Positions 1 to 5,655 of a DNA stretch of 6,036 nucleotides are shown here, piece by piece; within the stretch, counting starts at the first letter, position 1, and each line of letters begins with the position of its first letter. A program made the translations under genes and the position numbers. Under the pieces are notes generated by a model. It was not told where the DNA came from. It saw only the letters and a list, made by a program, of their open reading frames with translations, and did no database searches. Source of the stretch: Bacillota bacterium (lineage in GTDB: Bacteria; Bacillota; Bacilli; Alicyclobacillales; SLC66); contig JAKACU010000112.1 of assembly GCA_021821185.1 (NCBI GenBank), forward strand, positions 1-6,036, read 5' to 3'.

Positions 1-24
1 TATTGAACTCTGATTCTACAAGTG

Positions 25-49
25 GGAAGGGGGTCCCCTTCCTTTTTTT
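25..49 (+). terminator. Rho-independent terminator at the end of the mobile element
   Basis: GGAAGGGG (25-32) and CCCCTTCC (35-42) are perfect complements. With a realistic four-base loop the stem is 7 bp, mostly G-C, and is followed at once by seven T (43-49). It works only in the plus direction, so it should end transcripts coming from the left, probably the element's own genes. It would also shield the element from read-through into the convergent exosortase operon. Confidence 0.8.
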
Positions 50-63
50 GTTTGGACAACAAC

Positions 64-105
64 CTCGTCAATTTTAGGACAATTTACGTCGTCAACTTTT
101 GGACA
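64..105. repeat. Two spaced transposase-binding-type end repeats
   Basis: Two 18-base units, CTCGTCAATTTTAGGACA (64-81) and GTCGTCAACTTTTGGACA (88-105), match at 14 of 18 positions and lie 24 bases apart. A third, partial copy of the TTTGGACA part sits at 51-58, keeping nearly the same period (23). The regular period of about two helical turns fits repeated binding of a transposase at an element end. The five bases outside (TTATT, 106-110) would be the target duplication if the element makes 5-bp duplications; its partner copy is outside the window. Confidence 0.6.
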
Positions 106-112
106 TTATTCA

Positions 113-949
113 TTAGCTGTAACAATAGTGCAGGGCAAAGACTAAGCTAAAAAGTCGTAGCAGGTTCATTAAAATGGTGAGAAACCCAGCAATAACAATC
201 ATCATAATTTTCTTAATCCATGATCCTTGAAGTAGTACTAAAATAATCGGCAGTAAAATAACCATGGCTAAAAAACTGTCAGATCCACTACAGACCGTAG
301 ACACCTGAACGGGAACCCAAGAACCCCCATGCAATATTAGGTAATTGCCATCAGTTGCCATGGCTTGGATCCACGAAATGATACGAGTAAGTGTGTGCAT
401 GCCAACATTAGAGATCACTTCTAGCGGTGGATTGGTGATGTTGACGATGAAACTATACAGTGGAGACCACGCTAAAAGTAGGTAGGCAAGTGGTCTAATG
501 ACACGTCGAGTGGATCCCAGCCCGAAAATTAGCCATGCGAGACTAAGTGACCAAAGGGGCCAAAAAAGAAGACCTATGCTCTGGCCAATAAAGACGGCTG
601 GATTGCCTTTTACGGCAAAAAGCAAGATGGATCCGACGAGCAACAGCATGGGAATTCCAACGATACCATTGAGTTCGACATCATCACTGTAAGAGGTAGC
701 TTGAAGTAGCGACCATACTGCCCAGAAAAAACTGAAGACTGGGATCCATACCAGAAAAGCATACGGCGTATCGGCCAGAGCACTTTGCCAAAGTGGCATG
801 GTGAGAGGTAGGATGGGTATGATGCTTGCACCTAGCCAAATGGCAATCAACCACGTATGTGACACAAAGAACGAGTGTGTCACTTGTTTCTGTCTCATTC
901 GTTGACTTCGGCTTACAGTAATTGGCTCATGCAATGTTGAAGGCGACAT
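113..949 (-). CDS. Exosortase paralogue, C-terminally truncated (catalytic His missing)
   Basis: A multi-helix membrane protein clearly paralogous to the exosortase domain of the upstream gene: shared stretches include DTP[YF]A[FY]LVWIPVF, VIRPLAYLLL, TNP and T-S/T-VCSG. With the start at 949 it has 278 residues. The catalytic Cys (C220, in VCSGSDS) and Arg (R265, in MNLLRLF) of the exosortase/archaeosortase family are present. The chain ends at HYCYS, about eight residues before the point where the paralogue has its essential His (ILHP), so the last helix and the third catalytic residue are absent. The stop lies only 7 bases from the mobile-element end, so truncation by that element or by related rearrangement is likely. 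The frame can also open at TTG 970, overlapping the upstream stop as TTGA, but ATG 949 has AAAGGGG seven bases upstream and is preferred. Probably inactive as a transpeptidase/protease alone; a helper role cannot be excluded. Confidence 0.85.
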   Translation of the reverse strand: MSPSTLHEPITVSRSQRMRQKQVTHSFFVSHTWLIAIWLGASIIPILPLTMPLWQSALADTPYAFLVWIPVFSFFWAVWSLLQATSYSDDVELNGIVGIPMLLLVGSILLFAVKGNPAVFIGQSIGLLFWPLWSLSLAWLIFGLGSTRRVIRPLAYLLLAWSPLYSFIVNITNPPLEVISNVGMHTLTRIISWIQAMATDGNYLILHGGSWVPVQVSTVCSGSDSFLAMVILLPIILVLLQGSWIKKIMMIVIAGFLTILMNLLRLFSLVFALHYCYS

Positions 950-956
950 GCAATAA

Positions 957-963
957 CCCCTTT
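957..963 (-). promoter_or_regulatory. Ribosome binding site choosing ATG 949 over TTG 970
   Basis: On the minus strand AAAGGGG lies seven bases before ATG (949-947). TTG at 970 overlaps the previous gene's TGA and has no comparable site at the right distance. This supports a start seven codons inside the longest frame, 17 bases after the stop of the exosortase-EpsI gene. Confidence 0.6.
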
Positions 964-966
964 CTA

Positions 967-2640
967 TCAAGCCTTACTTAGGGTGTTTTGTGGCACTGAT
1001 TTGGTCAATACTTGATCAGAGATTTGATGAACGAAGGTAAAATAGTTTTCCACATGAATCGTAGCATCTAAGGGTAATGGGGCAAGTGAAGAACCTTTTA
1101 TATACGTATCAGCTATCAGTTGCTTTAGCATCGACGGAAGGGCACGTACTAATGAGCTTTGTTGTATTACATTTAGTGCAACAGGTGTTGCTATTTCGGA
1201 ACGGATGTATGCATTTCTACCTCGGTATTTTGCCGTGAAGGTGTAGACAGTGTCAATGAACAGATTTTGTGGGCCACTTACTTGCTTGGGTGGTAAAAGG
1301 ACCCCGAAAACTGTGGCGGATATACCATTTCTAATGGACATTGTCTGTTTCGAGATAATCTGTGAACCGTGAAATAAAAGGCAATTGTGTTCTGAATACC
1401 CTGCCAAGGCGATTGGCTGATAGGTCCACCACCATTCAGTGAGCGCATAGTCACCAAAAATGGATGTATAGGCATAAGCCGTACTTTTTGCCCCAGCACC
1501 AAGTAGAGAGGAAGCATCATATTGACCAACGAGTGTTCGAGTCCAGCCACGAAGTTGTGGCATTAAGGATGATAACAGATCGGTTTTTACCACTAAGGGT
1601 GTTCCTGTTGTACCTAATGAAGTTTGGTAAAGCGGCATGAGCGAGATGGTTACCAACAACGACATGAACACAGAGGCGCAAAAACGAATCATACCGGGCT
1701 TGCGTAAATACATTCCCTTTTGAAAACGTTTATTATCAAGACCCATCCATTTACAGAAGTTAACGAGGATAAAAACCATAGCTACAAATAGTAGAATTCC
1801 GAGCATCGGATGAAGAATATTCAGAGAGAAAGTTGGTCCAATTGAATGAATGGAGAAGATAAGAATAGCCAATCGTAGCCAATTTGCAATTAGGGCAAGA
1901 ATGACAGCTACGATAATAGCTACTGCCTTCTTAAGTAAACTTCCAGTAAATGAGACCAAGATGATTGGAAATAAAATGACTACGGCAAGTAAGCTGTCCG
2001 CACCGCTGCACACGGATGTTACGTAAACGGTAATCGCGTGAATACCATAGCGAATGACGTAGGTGCCTGATGCTGTTACGACAAGTAGCCAAGAAAAATG
2101 TTGACTTAGGATCCCTACAAATCGATTAGCAAATTCCAACAAAATAGGATTCGTTACATTTATTATGTCGTTATATAGAGGGGGCCAAGTTAACAATAAA
2201 TAGGCGAGCGGGCGTATAACGTGTCTCGTTACACCTACACCAAACATAAGCCAAGCCAAACCCAAAGCCCAAAATGGCCAGACAAGTAATCCCACGCTTT
2301 GACCGACAAAATAATATTGCCAAGTTGTCATACCAGCGATCAATAGACTAGCCGTTAAGGCAAGTAGAGGCAGTCCCATGATTCCGTTCAGTTCAGGATC
2401 GTCATTATAAGAAAGTGCACGTCGCAATGTCCAACCTGCCCACGTAAAGGCGAACACAGGAATCCATACGAGATACGCGAAAGGGGTGTCGGCGAGTGCA
2501 CCAGACCATAGCGGTGTTGTATATGGAAGTAGCGGTATTGAGCTTGCCAAAGCCCATGAGTATATCCAAAACAAAGATGTGGATTTTTGACGCGCTTTTT
2601 GGGTTCGCATAGAACGGGAAAGGCTTAGGTCAATTGACAC
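967..2640 (-). CDS. Exosortase fused to a C-terminal EpsI-like domain
   Basis: This 557-residue protein has an integral-membrane exosortase domain (about residues 22-300, some eight helices) followed by another membrane helix (about 317-337) and an extracytoplasmic EpsI-type (DUF3485-like) domain (about 340-540). The exosortase triad is intact: Cys211 in TSVCSGADS, Arg256 in ANWLRLA and His277 in ILHPMLG. Family members cut proteins at C-terminal PEP-type signals at the outer membrane face, as sortases do in a different fold. The EpsI part shows a SEHNCLLFHGSQI stretch (H418, C420) resembling the H-x-x-x-C region of EpsI, plus a WWWTYQ strand; EpsI is a regular partner of exosortases in polysaccharide loci. 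The start is GTG 2640, with AAGGAGG seven bases upstream. It follows the cargo gene by 72 bases that contain a strong hairpin, and it precedes the truncated paralogue by 17 bases. Which Xrt subtype this is cannot be decided from the sequence alone. Confidence 0.9.
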   Translation of the reverse strand: MSIDLSLSRSMRTQKARQKSTSLFWIYSWALASSIPLLPYTTPLWSGALADTPFAYLVWIPVFAFTWAGWTLRRALSYNDDPELNGIMGLPLLALTASLLIAGMTTWQYYFVGQSVGLLVWPFWALGLAWLMFGVGVTRHVIRPLAYLLLTWPPLYNDIINVTNPILLEFANRFVGILSQHFSWLLVVTASGTYVIRYGIHAITVYVTSVCSGADSLLAVVILFPIILVSFTGSLLKKAVAIIVAVILALIANWLRLAILIFSIHSIGPTFSLNILHPMLGILLFVAMVFILVNFCKWMGLDNKRFQKGMYLRKPGMIRFCASVFMSLLVTISLMPLYQTSLGTTGTPLVVKTDLLSSLMPQLRGWTRTLVGQYDASSLLGAGAKSTAYAYTSIFGDYALTEWWWTYQPIALAGYSEHNCLLFHGSQIISKQTMSIRNGISATVFGVLLPPKQVSGPQNLFIDTVYTFTAKYRGRNAYIRSEIATPVALNVIQQSSLVRALPSMLKQLIADTYIKGSSLAPLPLDATIHVENYFTFVHQISDQVLTKSVPQNTLSKA

Positions 2641-2661
2641 ACGTGAACCTCCTTGCTTATA

Positions 2662-2688
2662 GCGAAGAGGGACTAGGCCCCTCTTCGC
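2662..2688 (-). promoter_or_regulatory. Intercistronic stem-loop without a U tract
   Basis: GCGAAGAGGG (2662-2671) and CCCTCTTCGC (2679-2688) form a perfect 10-bp stem with a 7-base loop, between the cargo stop (2713) and the exosortase start (2640). In the direction of transcription the stem is followed by TATAAGC, not a T run, so it is not a standard terminator. The stem base is only about 7 bases from the exosortase AAGGAGG. It may protect the 3' end of the cargo message, cause partial termination, or limit translation of the enzyme, giving much cargo and little enzyme. The function is inferred. Confidence 0.6.
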
Positions 2689-2712
2689 GTCAAATGACTG
2701 TAGTGGTATTAC

Positions 2713-3186
2713 TCACGAATTCGGTAGAACTCTTTTTTTGCGCATCAAGTACCATATGCCTAGCATGCCGAGTGGGAGTGCTGCAGCTAGGGGTGCTTCT
2801 GGTAAGGTATCGATTAACGGACCAGCCGTTGCTGTGTAATTCACTCCGCTAAATGTGTACTGGGTCGAGATATTCACTGTTTCTATTTGACCAAAATTCG
2901 GTATTGGCACTGTGTATTGGTCTGTAGTTGCATTGGACAGCGTTCCGGTTGTTGTCACGGGAGTCGTACCATCGGAAGGCGTAAATGTGAATTGAAGCGT
3001 CGGGGACGCTTGCAGTTGGTTATCCAAATTAGGCACGTTCAGCGTAATCGACGTTTGACCAGTTGATAAAGTTAGCCCGGATGCGACTGCTGTACTGGGC
3101 GTGGTTGCTGCAAAGGCCGGCGCGGAAGCTACAAGCGGTGCTATGACTAAGGTGCTGGTCAGGAATGCAAATTGCCACTTCTTCAT
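2713..3186 (-). CDS. Secreted small protein with PEP-CTERM-like (PEAP) sorting signal, likely exosortase cargo
   Basis: A 157-residue protein built as an exosortase substrate. Residues 1-26 are a Sec signal peptide (MKKW..., hydrophobic core, AFA before the likely cut). Residues 27-126 are a beta-rich, possibly Ig-like domain. Residues 127-132 (TLPEAP) are the sorting motif, followed by a helix of about 16 residues (LAAALPLGMLGIWYLM) and the basic stop RKKR. This three-part tail is the known PEP-CTERM layout, with PEAP in place of the commoner PEP-S/T. Between the signal peptide and the tail helix there is no Lys, Arg, His or Cys, six acidic residues, and about one third Ser/Thr. The start is ATG 3186, with AAGGAGG seven bases upstream. 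It is the first gene of the operon, directly before the exosortase. The surface role is unknown. A sortase LPxTG-type signal is an alternative reading, but the T-G is missing and the neighbours are exosortases. Confidence 0.85.
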   Translation of the reverse strand: MKKWQFAFLTSTLVIAPLVASAPAFAATTPSTAVASGLTLSTGQTSITLNVPNLDNQLQASPTLQFTFTPSDGTTPVTTTGTLSNATTDQYTVPIPNFGQIETVNISTQYTFSGVNYTATAGPLIDTLPEAPLAAALPLGMLGIWYLMRKKRVLPNS

Positions 3187-3212
3187 CAGAGTTCCTCCTT
3201 TCCGATAGCGTT

Positions 3213-3240
3213 AGTTGCGTCATGAAAATTTGATGCAACT
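3213..3240 (-). promoter_or_regulatory. Inverted repeat in the 5' leader of the cargo operon
   Basis: AGTTGCGTCA (3213-3222) and TGATGCAACT (3231-3240) are complementary at nine of ten positions around an 8-base AT-rich centre. If transcription starts near 3253 this falls in the untranslated leader, ending about 12 bases before the ribosome binding site. It could be a message-stabilising hairpin or an operator. A separate 8-base palindrome, TGCATGCA, is at 3243-3250. Confidence 0.45.
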
Positions 3241-3259
3241 AGTGCATGCATCTGATCTC

Positions 3260-3268
3260 ATTGTAACA
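3260..3268 (-). promoter_or_regulatory. Extended -10 promoter of the cargo-exosortase operon
   Basis: Read on the minus strand this is TGTTACAAT, a TGn extension plus TACAAT (5 of 6 to TATAAT). No good -35 hexamer is seen 16-18 bases upstream, which extended -10 promoters tolerate. The predicted start near 3253 gives a leader of about 67 bases. The same TGnTACAAT form occurs upstream of the gene at 4886. Confidence 0.45.
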
Positions 3269-3331
3269 ATCTCCTGTTTTGCCATGGCTAAAATTAGAGG
3301 AGTATGTTGTTGAAGAAAACTTTAAGTAACC

Positions 3332-3346
3332 CTTGATGTAATCAAG
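3332..3346. promoter_or_regulatory. Perfect dyad between divergent genes, possible operator
   Basis: CTTGAT-GTA-ATCAAG is a perfect 6+6 inverted repeat with a 3-base centre. It lies upstream of the likely -10 of the glycosyltransferase gene and on the far side of the cargo promoter, so a bound regulator could act on both. No regulator gene is in the window; the function is inferred. Confidence 0.35.
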
Positions 3347-3371
3347 AAGGGTCATAGGTTACACTGATTAT

Positions 3372-3377
3372 TATGAT
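3372..3377 (+). promoter_or_regulatory. Possible -10 element of the glycosyltransferase gene
   Basis: TATGAT matches TATAAT at 5 of 6 positions and would give a leader of about 30 bases before the TTG start. The hexamer 17 bases upstream (GGGTCA) is a poor -35, so this call is weak. Confidence 0.3.
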
Positions 3378-3413
3378 AAAGCATATCGGGACTTATCGTT
3401 AGGAGCTGATAGC

Positions 3414-4451
3414 TTGAGTGTCGAGTCATTAAAAGTACCTGTGACGCATGCATACGTTCGACCACGTACATGGACAACTTATCGTTCTATGATTCGGGAG
3501 TCTATGGTTATGGGAATAGTTGCGTTTTTGGTGTCTTTTATTTTTGCCTTATTTCTCGTTTTACACTATCACATAGTGTATGGGGATGCCCTTACAAGGG
3601 TTCTGAATGCGTATTACGTAATTTTTCGTGGGAATTTACACGTTGCAGGTATCGGCTTTGTCTGGAACCCATTTCCGAGTTTATTTGAATTACCTTTTGT
3701 CATGCTCCATGGTTTATGGACCCCGATTTTAGTCGATGGATTGCCGGCCAACATGGTAAGCTCAATATTTGCGGGCATAAGTGTCTATTATTGTAATAAA
3801 ACATTCCAGTTATTTGGTATATCTTGCCCATTCAGGATCATTTGGTCCATTCTATTTATGCTGAATCCGATGATGCTCTTGTATGGCGCGAATGGCATGA
3901 GCGACTCTATGATGATCGGCGCATTTATAGCAGCCACAGAGGGTGCGTTACGATTCTATAAGACTCAGGATTTGTCAGCATTGCTTGCAACTGGCATGTG
4001 GTTAGCTGTTGGATTAGGTCTTAGATATGAGGCCGTACCTTTTGCAACGTTTCTAATTGCTGGTTTAGCCATAGCAATGTGGAGGGACAGGATTAGATAT
4101 TCCAAAATAGAAGGTACCGTAGCTATACTTCTGTTTCCCATAGTCTGTGCAGGAATCGTGTGGATGATCCTCAATTGGATGATTATGCATAATCCTTTGT
4201 ATTTTTTGAACTCGCAGTACGGTAACTCTGCGCAAATTGCTCAAGGAACTTACGTAACAGGACTTACAACATATGCCGATGGTAATATTTGGAATGCTGT
4301 AGTCGCTGCATTCGGGTTTACAAAGTTATTTCTTCCTATTGTAATTACAATTCCATTGATTTTCTTAATCGCTCTCTTTTCACGACGTCATCATGATGGA
4401 TGGATAATTGTACTGGCAACGGCATCTGTTCCGTTGTTTCGTAAGCGTTAA
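3414..4451 (+). CDS. GT-C-type membrane glycosyltransferase, 3' end cut off by IS66
   Basis: A polytopic membrane protein of 345 residues as read. It has a short basic cytoplasmic N-terminus, a first helix (about 31-53), then an outer loop with Asp58 (YGDALTR) and a conserved-looking GFVWNPFPSLFELP segment (81-94). Several helices follow, with LNPMMLLYGANGMSDS at 150-165. This resembles GT39/ArnT/PMT-like enzymes, which move a sugar from a lipid carrier at the outer membrane face and have a catalytic Asp in the first outer loop. The start is TTG 3414 with AGGAG eight bases upstream. The true gene ends at codon 342: from 4441 the DNA is the GTAAGCG terminus of an IS66 element, which supplies the final RKR and stop. 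The expected C-terminal helices are missing, so the product is probably non-functional. The acceptor is unknown; the adjacent Ser/Thr-rich cargo is a candidate by position only. Confidence 0.75.
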   Translation: MSVESLKVPVTHAYVRPRTWTTYRSMIRESMVMGIVAFLVSFIFALFLVLHYHIVYGDALTRVLNAYYVIFRGNLHVAGIGFVWNPFPSLFELPFVMLHGLWTPILVDGLPANMVSSIFAGISVYYCNKTFQLFGISCPFRIIWSILFMLNPMMLLYGANGMSDSMMIGAFIAATEGALRFYKTQDLSALLATGMWLAVGLGLRYEAVPFATFLIAGLAIAMWRDRIRYSKIEGTVAILLFPIVCAGIVWMILNWMIMHNPLYFLNSQYGNSAQIAQGTYVTGLTTYADGNIWNAVVAAFGFTKLFLPIVITIPLIFLIALFSRRHHDGWIIVLATASVPLFRKR

Positions 4452-4706
4452 ATAACTCGGTGGATAGAAAAAGAGCAAAATTCGTGTAAACTGAATTTCG
4501 CTCTATTTGCAGGCTTCTTGAACTTCTGGACTCCATGGAAGGTAATCTTCAAGAAATTCCGGGTGCTGACCGAACTGCACTCCCGGTAATTGGATGAAGA
4601 CGTATTGAAGATATTTATACGGGTTAAGACCATTTGCCTTAGCACTCTCGATGATGCTGTAAACGGTAGCACTCGCCGAAGCTCCTTTTGGACTTCCGCT
4701 AAAAAA
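4441..4706 (-). mobile_element. IS66-family element, truncated remnant
   Basis: The left boundary is sharp: GTAAGCG at 4441-4447 is the known terminal heptamer of IS66 elements, and it sits 55 bases beyond the stop of a minus-strand IS66 transposase tail, the correct arrangement and orientation. The other end (CGCTTAC) and the rest of the element are gone, as similarity fades at about 4700-4730. IS66 makes 8-bp target duplications; the 8 bases outside are GTTGTTTC (4433-4440), and I see no second copy, which fits a deletion after insertion. Confidence 0.8.
4503..4706 (-). pseudogene. IS66 transposase (TnpC) C-terminal fragment
   Basis: The minus strand reads FFSGSPKGASASATVYS, continues IIESAKANGLNPYKYLQYVF and ends at TAG (4505-4503) after PWSPEVQEACK. 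This is the classic C-terminus of the IS66 DDE transposase (SPKGA..., ...AKANGLNPYKYL...LP). Only about 67 of the usual 500 or so residues remain, and the catalytic DDE core is absent. Upstream, the same frame meets a TAA at 4725-4723. In the next frame IKRTTALF would align to the usual IGRKNWLF, so one extra base in the T6 run (A6 at 4701-4706 on the plus strand) could be a frameshift; alternatively the homology simply ends there. Confidence 0.85.
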
Positions 4707-4710
4707 GTGC

Positions 4711-4812
4711 GGTAGTTCGTTTTATGTGGTGCTGCCTATTGCCGCATCAATCATGGAAGACCGAGCCCAGTTCATGCAGGATTATTCTATGATCCTATTG
4801 GATGAACCTTAA
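4711..4812 (+). pseudogene. Possible C-terminal remnant of the interrupted glycosyltransferase
   Basis: Just beyond the IS66 remnant the plus strand reads GSSFYVVLPIAASIMEDRAQ and continues to TAA at 4810-4812. GT-C proteins of this kind often carry a G-x-SF...F-x-YVLPI-like stretch in a late helix, after the SVP-type segment at which the upstream part is cut. The frame is shifted by one relative to the upstream gene, as expected after an insertion with deletion. The match is short and partly from memory of the family, so this is tentative; the piece may instead be unrelated, or partly decayed IS66. Confidence 0.3.
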
Positions 4813-4833
4813 TCTGTCGTGACCTAGTTTTTC

Positions 4834-4842
4834 TGCTACAAT
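4834..4842 (+). promoter_or_regulatory. Extended -10 promoter for the membrane-protein operon
   Basis: TGCTACAAT is a TGn extension plus a 5-of-6 -10 hexamer. The -35 region 17 bases upstream (CTGTCG) is poor. The start would be near 4849, giving a leader of about 37 bases before TTG 4886. It lies outside the IS66 remnant, so expression of the downstream pair should not depend on the damaged region. Confidence 0.45.
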
Positions 4843-4885
4843 AGGTGTTGTGAAATATGGGTTACCGTGAGGGGATGAATATTCG

Positions 4886-5653
4886 TTGAATATATACACC
4901 TTAGTGGCCGCCTTTTTGGGAACCGGGGTGGAATTTGTTGAGGCTTTAACCATCGTACTTGCTGTGGGTACGGTGCGTGGTTTGAAAAGTGGAATTATAG
5001 GTGCATTGGCTGCCGTTGTGGTTTTAGCCCTTCTTATTCTGATTATCGGAGCTCCCCTTGTTCGCATCGTACAATTGCCTGTCGTGCAAGCCATTATTGG
5101 ACTTTTGCTGTTGCTGTTTGGTGTGCGGTGGTTGCGTAAAGCCGTTTTACGGTACGCAGGTCTGATCGCGTTACATGATGAAGCCGCTGCGTTTGAGAAG
5201 GAGAAGAGACGTCTTCGTACAGCCGGAGATACAACAGTGACGTTTGATAAAGTTGGTTTTGGATCCGCTTTTGGCGGCACCTTTTTAGAAGGACTTGAAG
5301 CTGTTTTTATCGTTCTTACATTTGGTGCAACAGCTCATGCCATGTCAGCTGCGGCAATGGGTGCTGCTTTAGCTTTTGTTGTTGTGCTGTTGCTCGGAAT
5401 TCTTTTACGAAAGCCACTTACGCTTGTTCCAGAAAATACGATGAAGTTTATCGTTGGTGTTCTATTGACGAGTTTTGGTGCTTTTTTTGTTGGTGAAAGC
5501 CTTGGCGCAGCGTGGCCGCAACGGGATTTGTCGATCATTTATATGGCGCTTACGCTCGTTGTTTTTACGTTGGTGTTTGTGTGGCGTGCAAAAATGACAC
5601 TGCGAAAAAAGCAATATGCAGCACAGCAAGTTAGTGGGGCAGGGAGGACGTAA
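4886..5653 (+). CDS. Membrane protein with duplicated E-x-x-E motif (COG4280-like, FTR1-like transporter fold)
   Basis: A 255-residue protein with about seven hydrophobic helices and a clear internal duplication. Repeat 1 has GTGVEFVEALTIVLAVG (residues 12-28; E16, E19). Repeat 2 has GGTFLEGLEAVFIVLTFGA (130-148; E135, E138). Each is followed later by a second G-x-L-L-x-x-FG helix (72-79 and 191-198). A charged loop (about 95-122) joins the halves. Paired E-x-x-E helices in repeated halves are the layout of FTR1 iron permeases (REGLE) and related cation transporters, so metal-ion transport is plausible, but the substrate is not shown. The start is TTG 4886, the only start codon after the in-frame TGA at 4868-4870; GAGGGG lies about 11 bases upstream. 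The gene at 5656 follows two bases after the stop, so the two form an operon. Confidence 0.75.
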   Translation: MNIYTLVAAFLGTGVEFVEALTIVLAVGTVRGLKSGIIGALAAVVVLALLILIIGAPLVRIVQLPVVQAIIGLLLLLFGVRWLRKAVLRYAGLIALHDEAAAFEKEKRRLRTAGDTTVTFDKVGFGSAFGGTFLEGLEAVFIVLTFGATAHAMSAAAMGAALAFVVVLLLGILLRKPLTLVPENTMKFIVGVLLTSFGAFFVGESLGAAWPQRDLSIIYMALTLVVFTLVFVWRAKMTLRKKQYAAQQVSGAGRT

Positions 5654-5655
5654 CT

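Larger units (their letters stand above)
1..105 (+). mobile_element. Right end of a Tn7/Tn5053-like transposable element (partial)
   Basis: The window opens inside a mobile element whose outer end I place at about position 105. Read from the outer end inward (minus strand) it begins TGTCCAAAAGTTGACGACG, and a second similar unit follows 24 bases further in. A TGTC start followed about 9 bases later by GACGAC is the layout known for Tn402/Tn5053 ends, and several spaced copies are typical of elements moved by TnsB-type DDE transposases. A plus-strand terminator lies just inside the repeats, as expected if the element's genes run toward this end. No transposase is visible here. The family assignment is inference from end structure only; an IS21- or IS481-like element is an alternative. 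Confidence 0.55.

Noticed and set aside
498..692. Plus-strand open frame inside the truncated exosortase
   Set aside because: Shadow of the conserved minus-strand gene; no family features.
950..970. TTG 970 as the start of the second exosortase
   Set aside because: Only the TTGA overlap supports it; ATG 949 has AAAGGGG at the right spacing and an N-terminus that aligns with the paralogue.
2799..2815. The LPEAP motif read as a sortase LPxTG-type signal
   Set aside because: The T-G part is replaced by A-P, no sortase gene is in the window, and two exosortase genes follow; PEP-CTERM-like is the better reading, though a variant sortase signal is not formally excluded.
2634..2852. Plus-strand open frame across the intercistronic hairpin and the cargo 3' end
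   Set aside because: Overlaps two well-supported minus-strand genes and their ribosome binding site; the product has no recognisable features.
4875..4889. Four-codon ORF ATGAATATTCGTTGA overlapping the TTG start as a coupling leader
   Set aside because: GAGGGG touches its ATG, too close for initiation there; the same site better serves TTG 4886.
4795..5280. 161-codon minus-strand open frame opposite the transporter-like gene
   Set aside because: It lies antisense to a convincing membrane protein with internal repeats; its own translation is low-complexity, Thr/Ala/Pro/Lys-rich and family-free, with no ribosome binding site that I could see.
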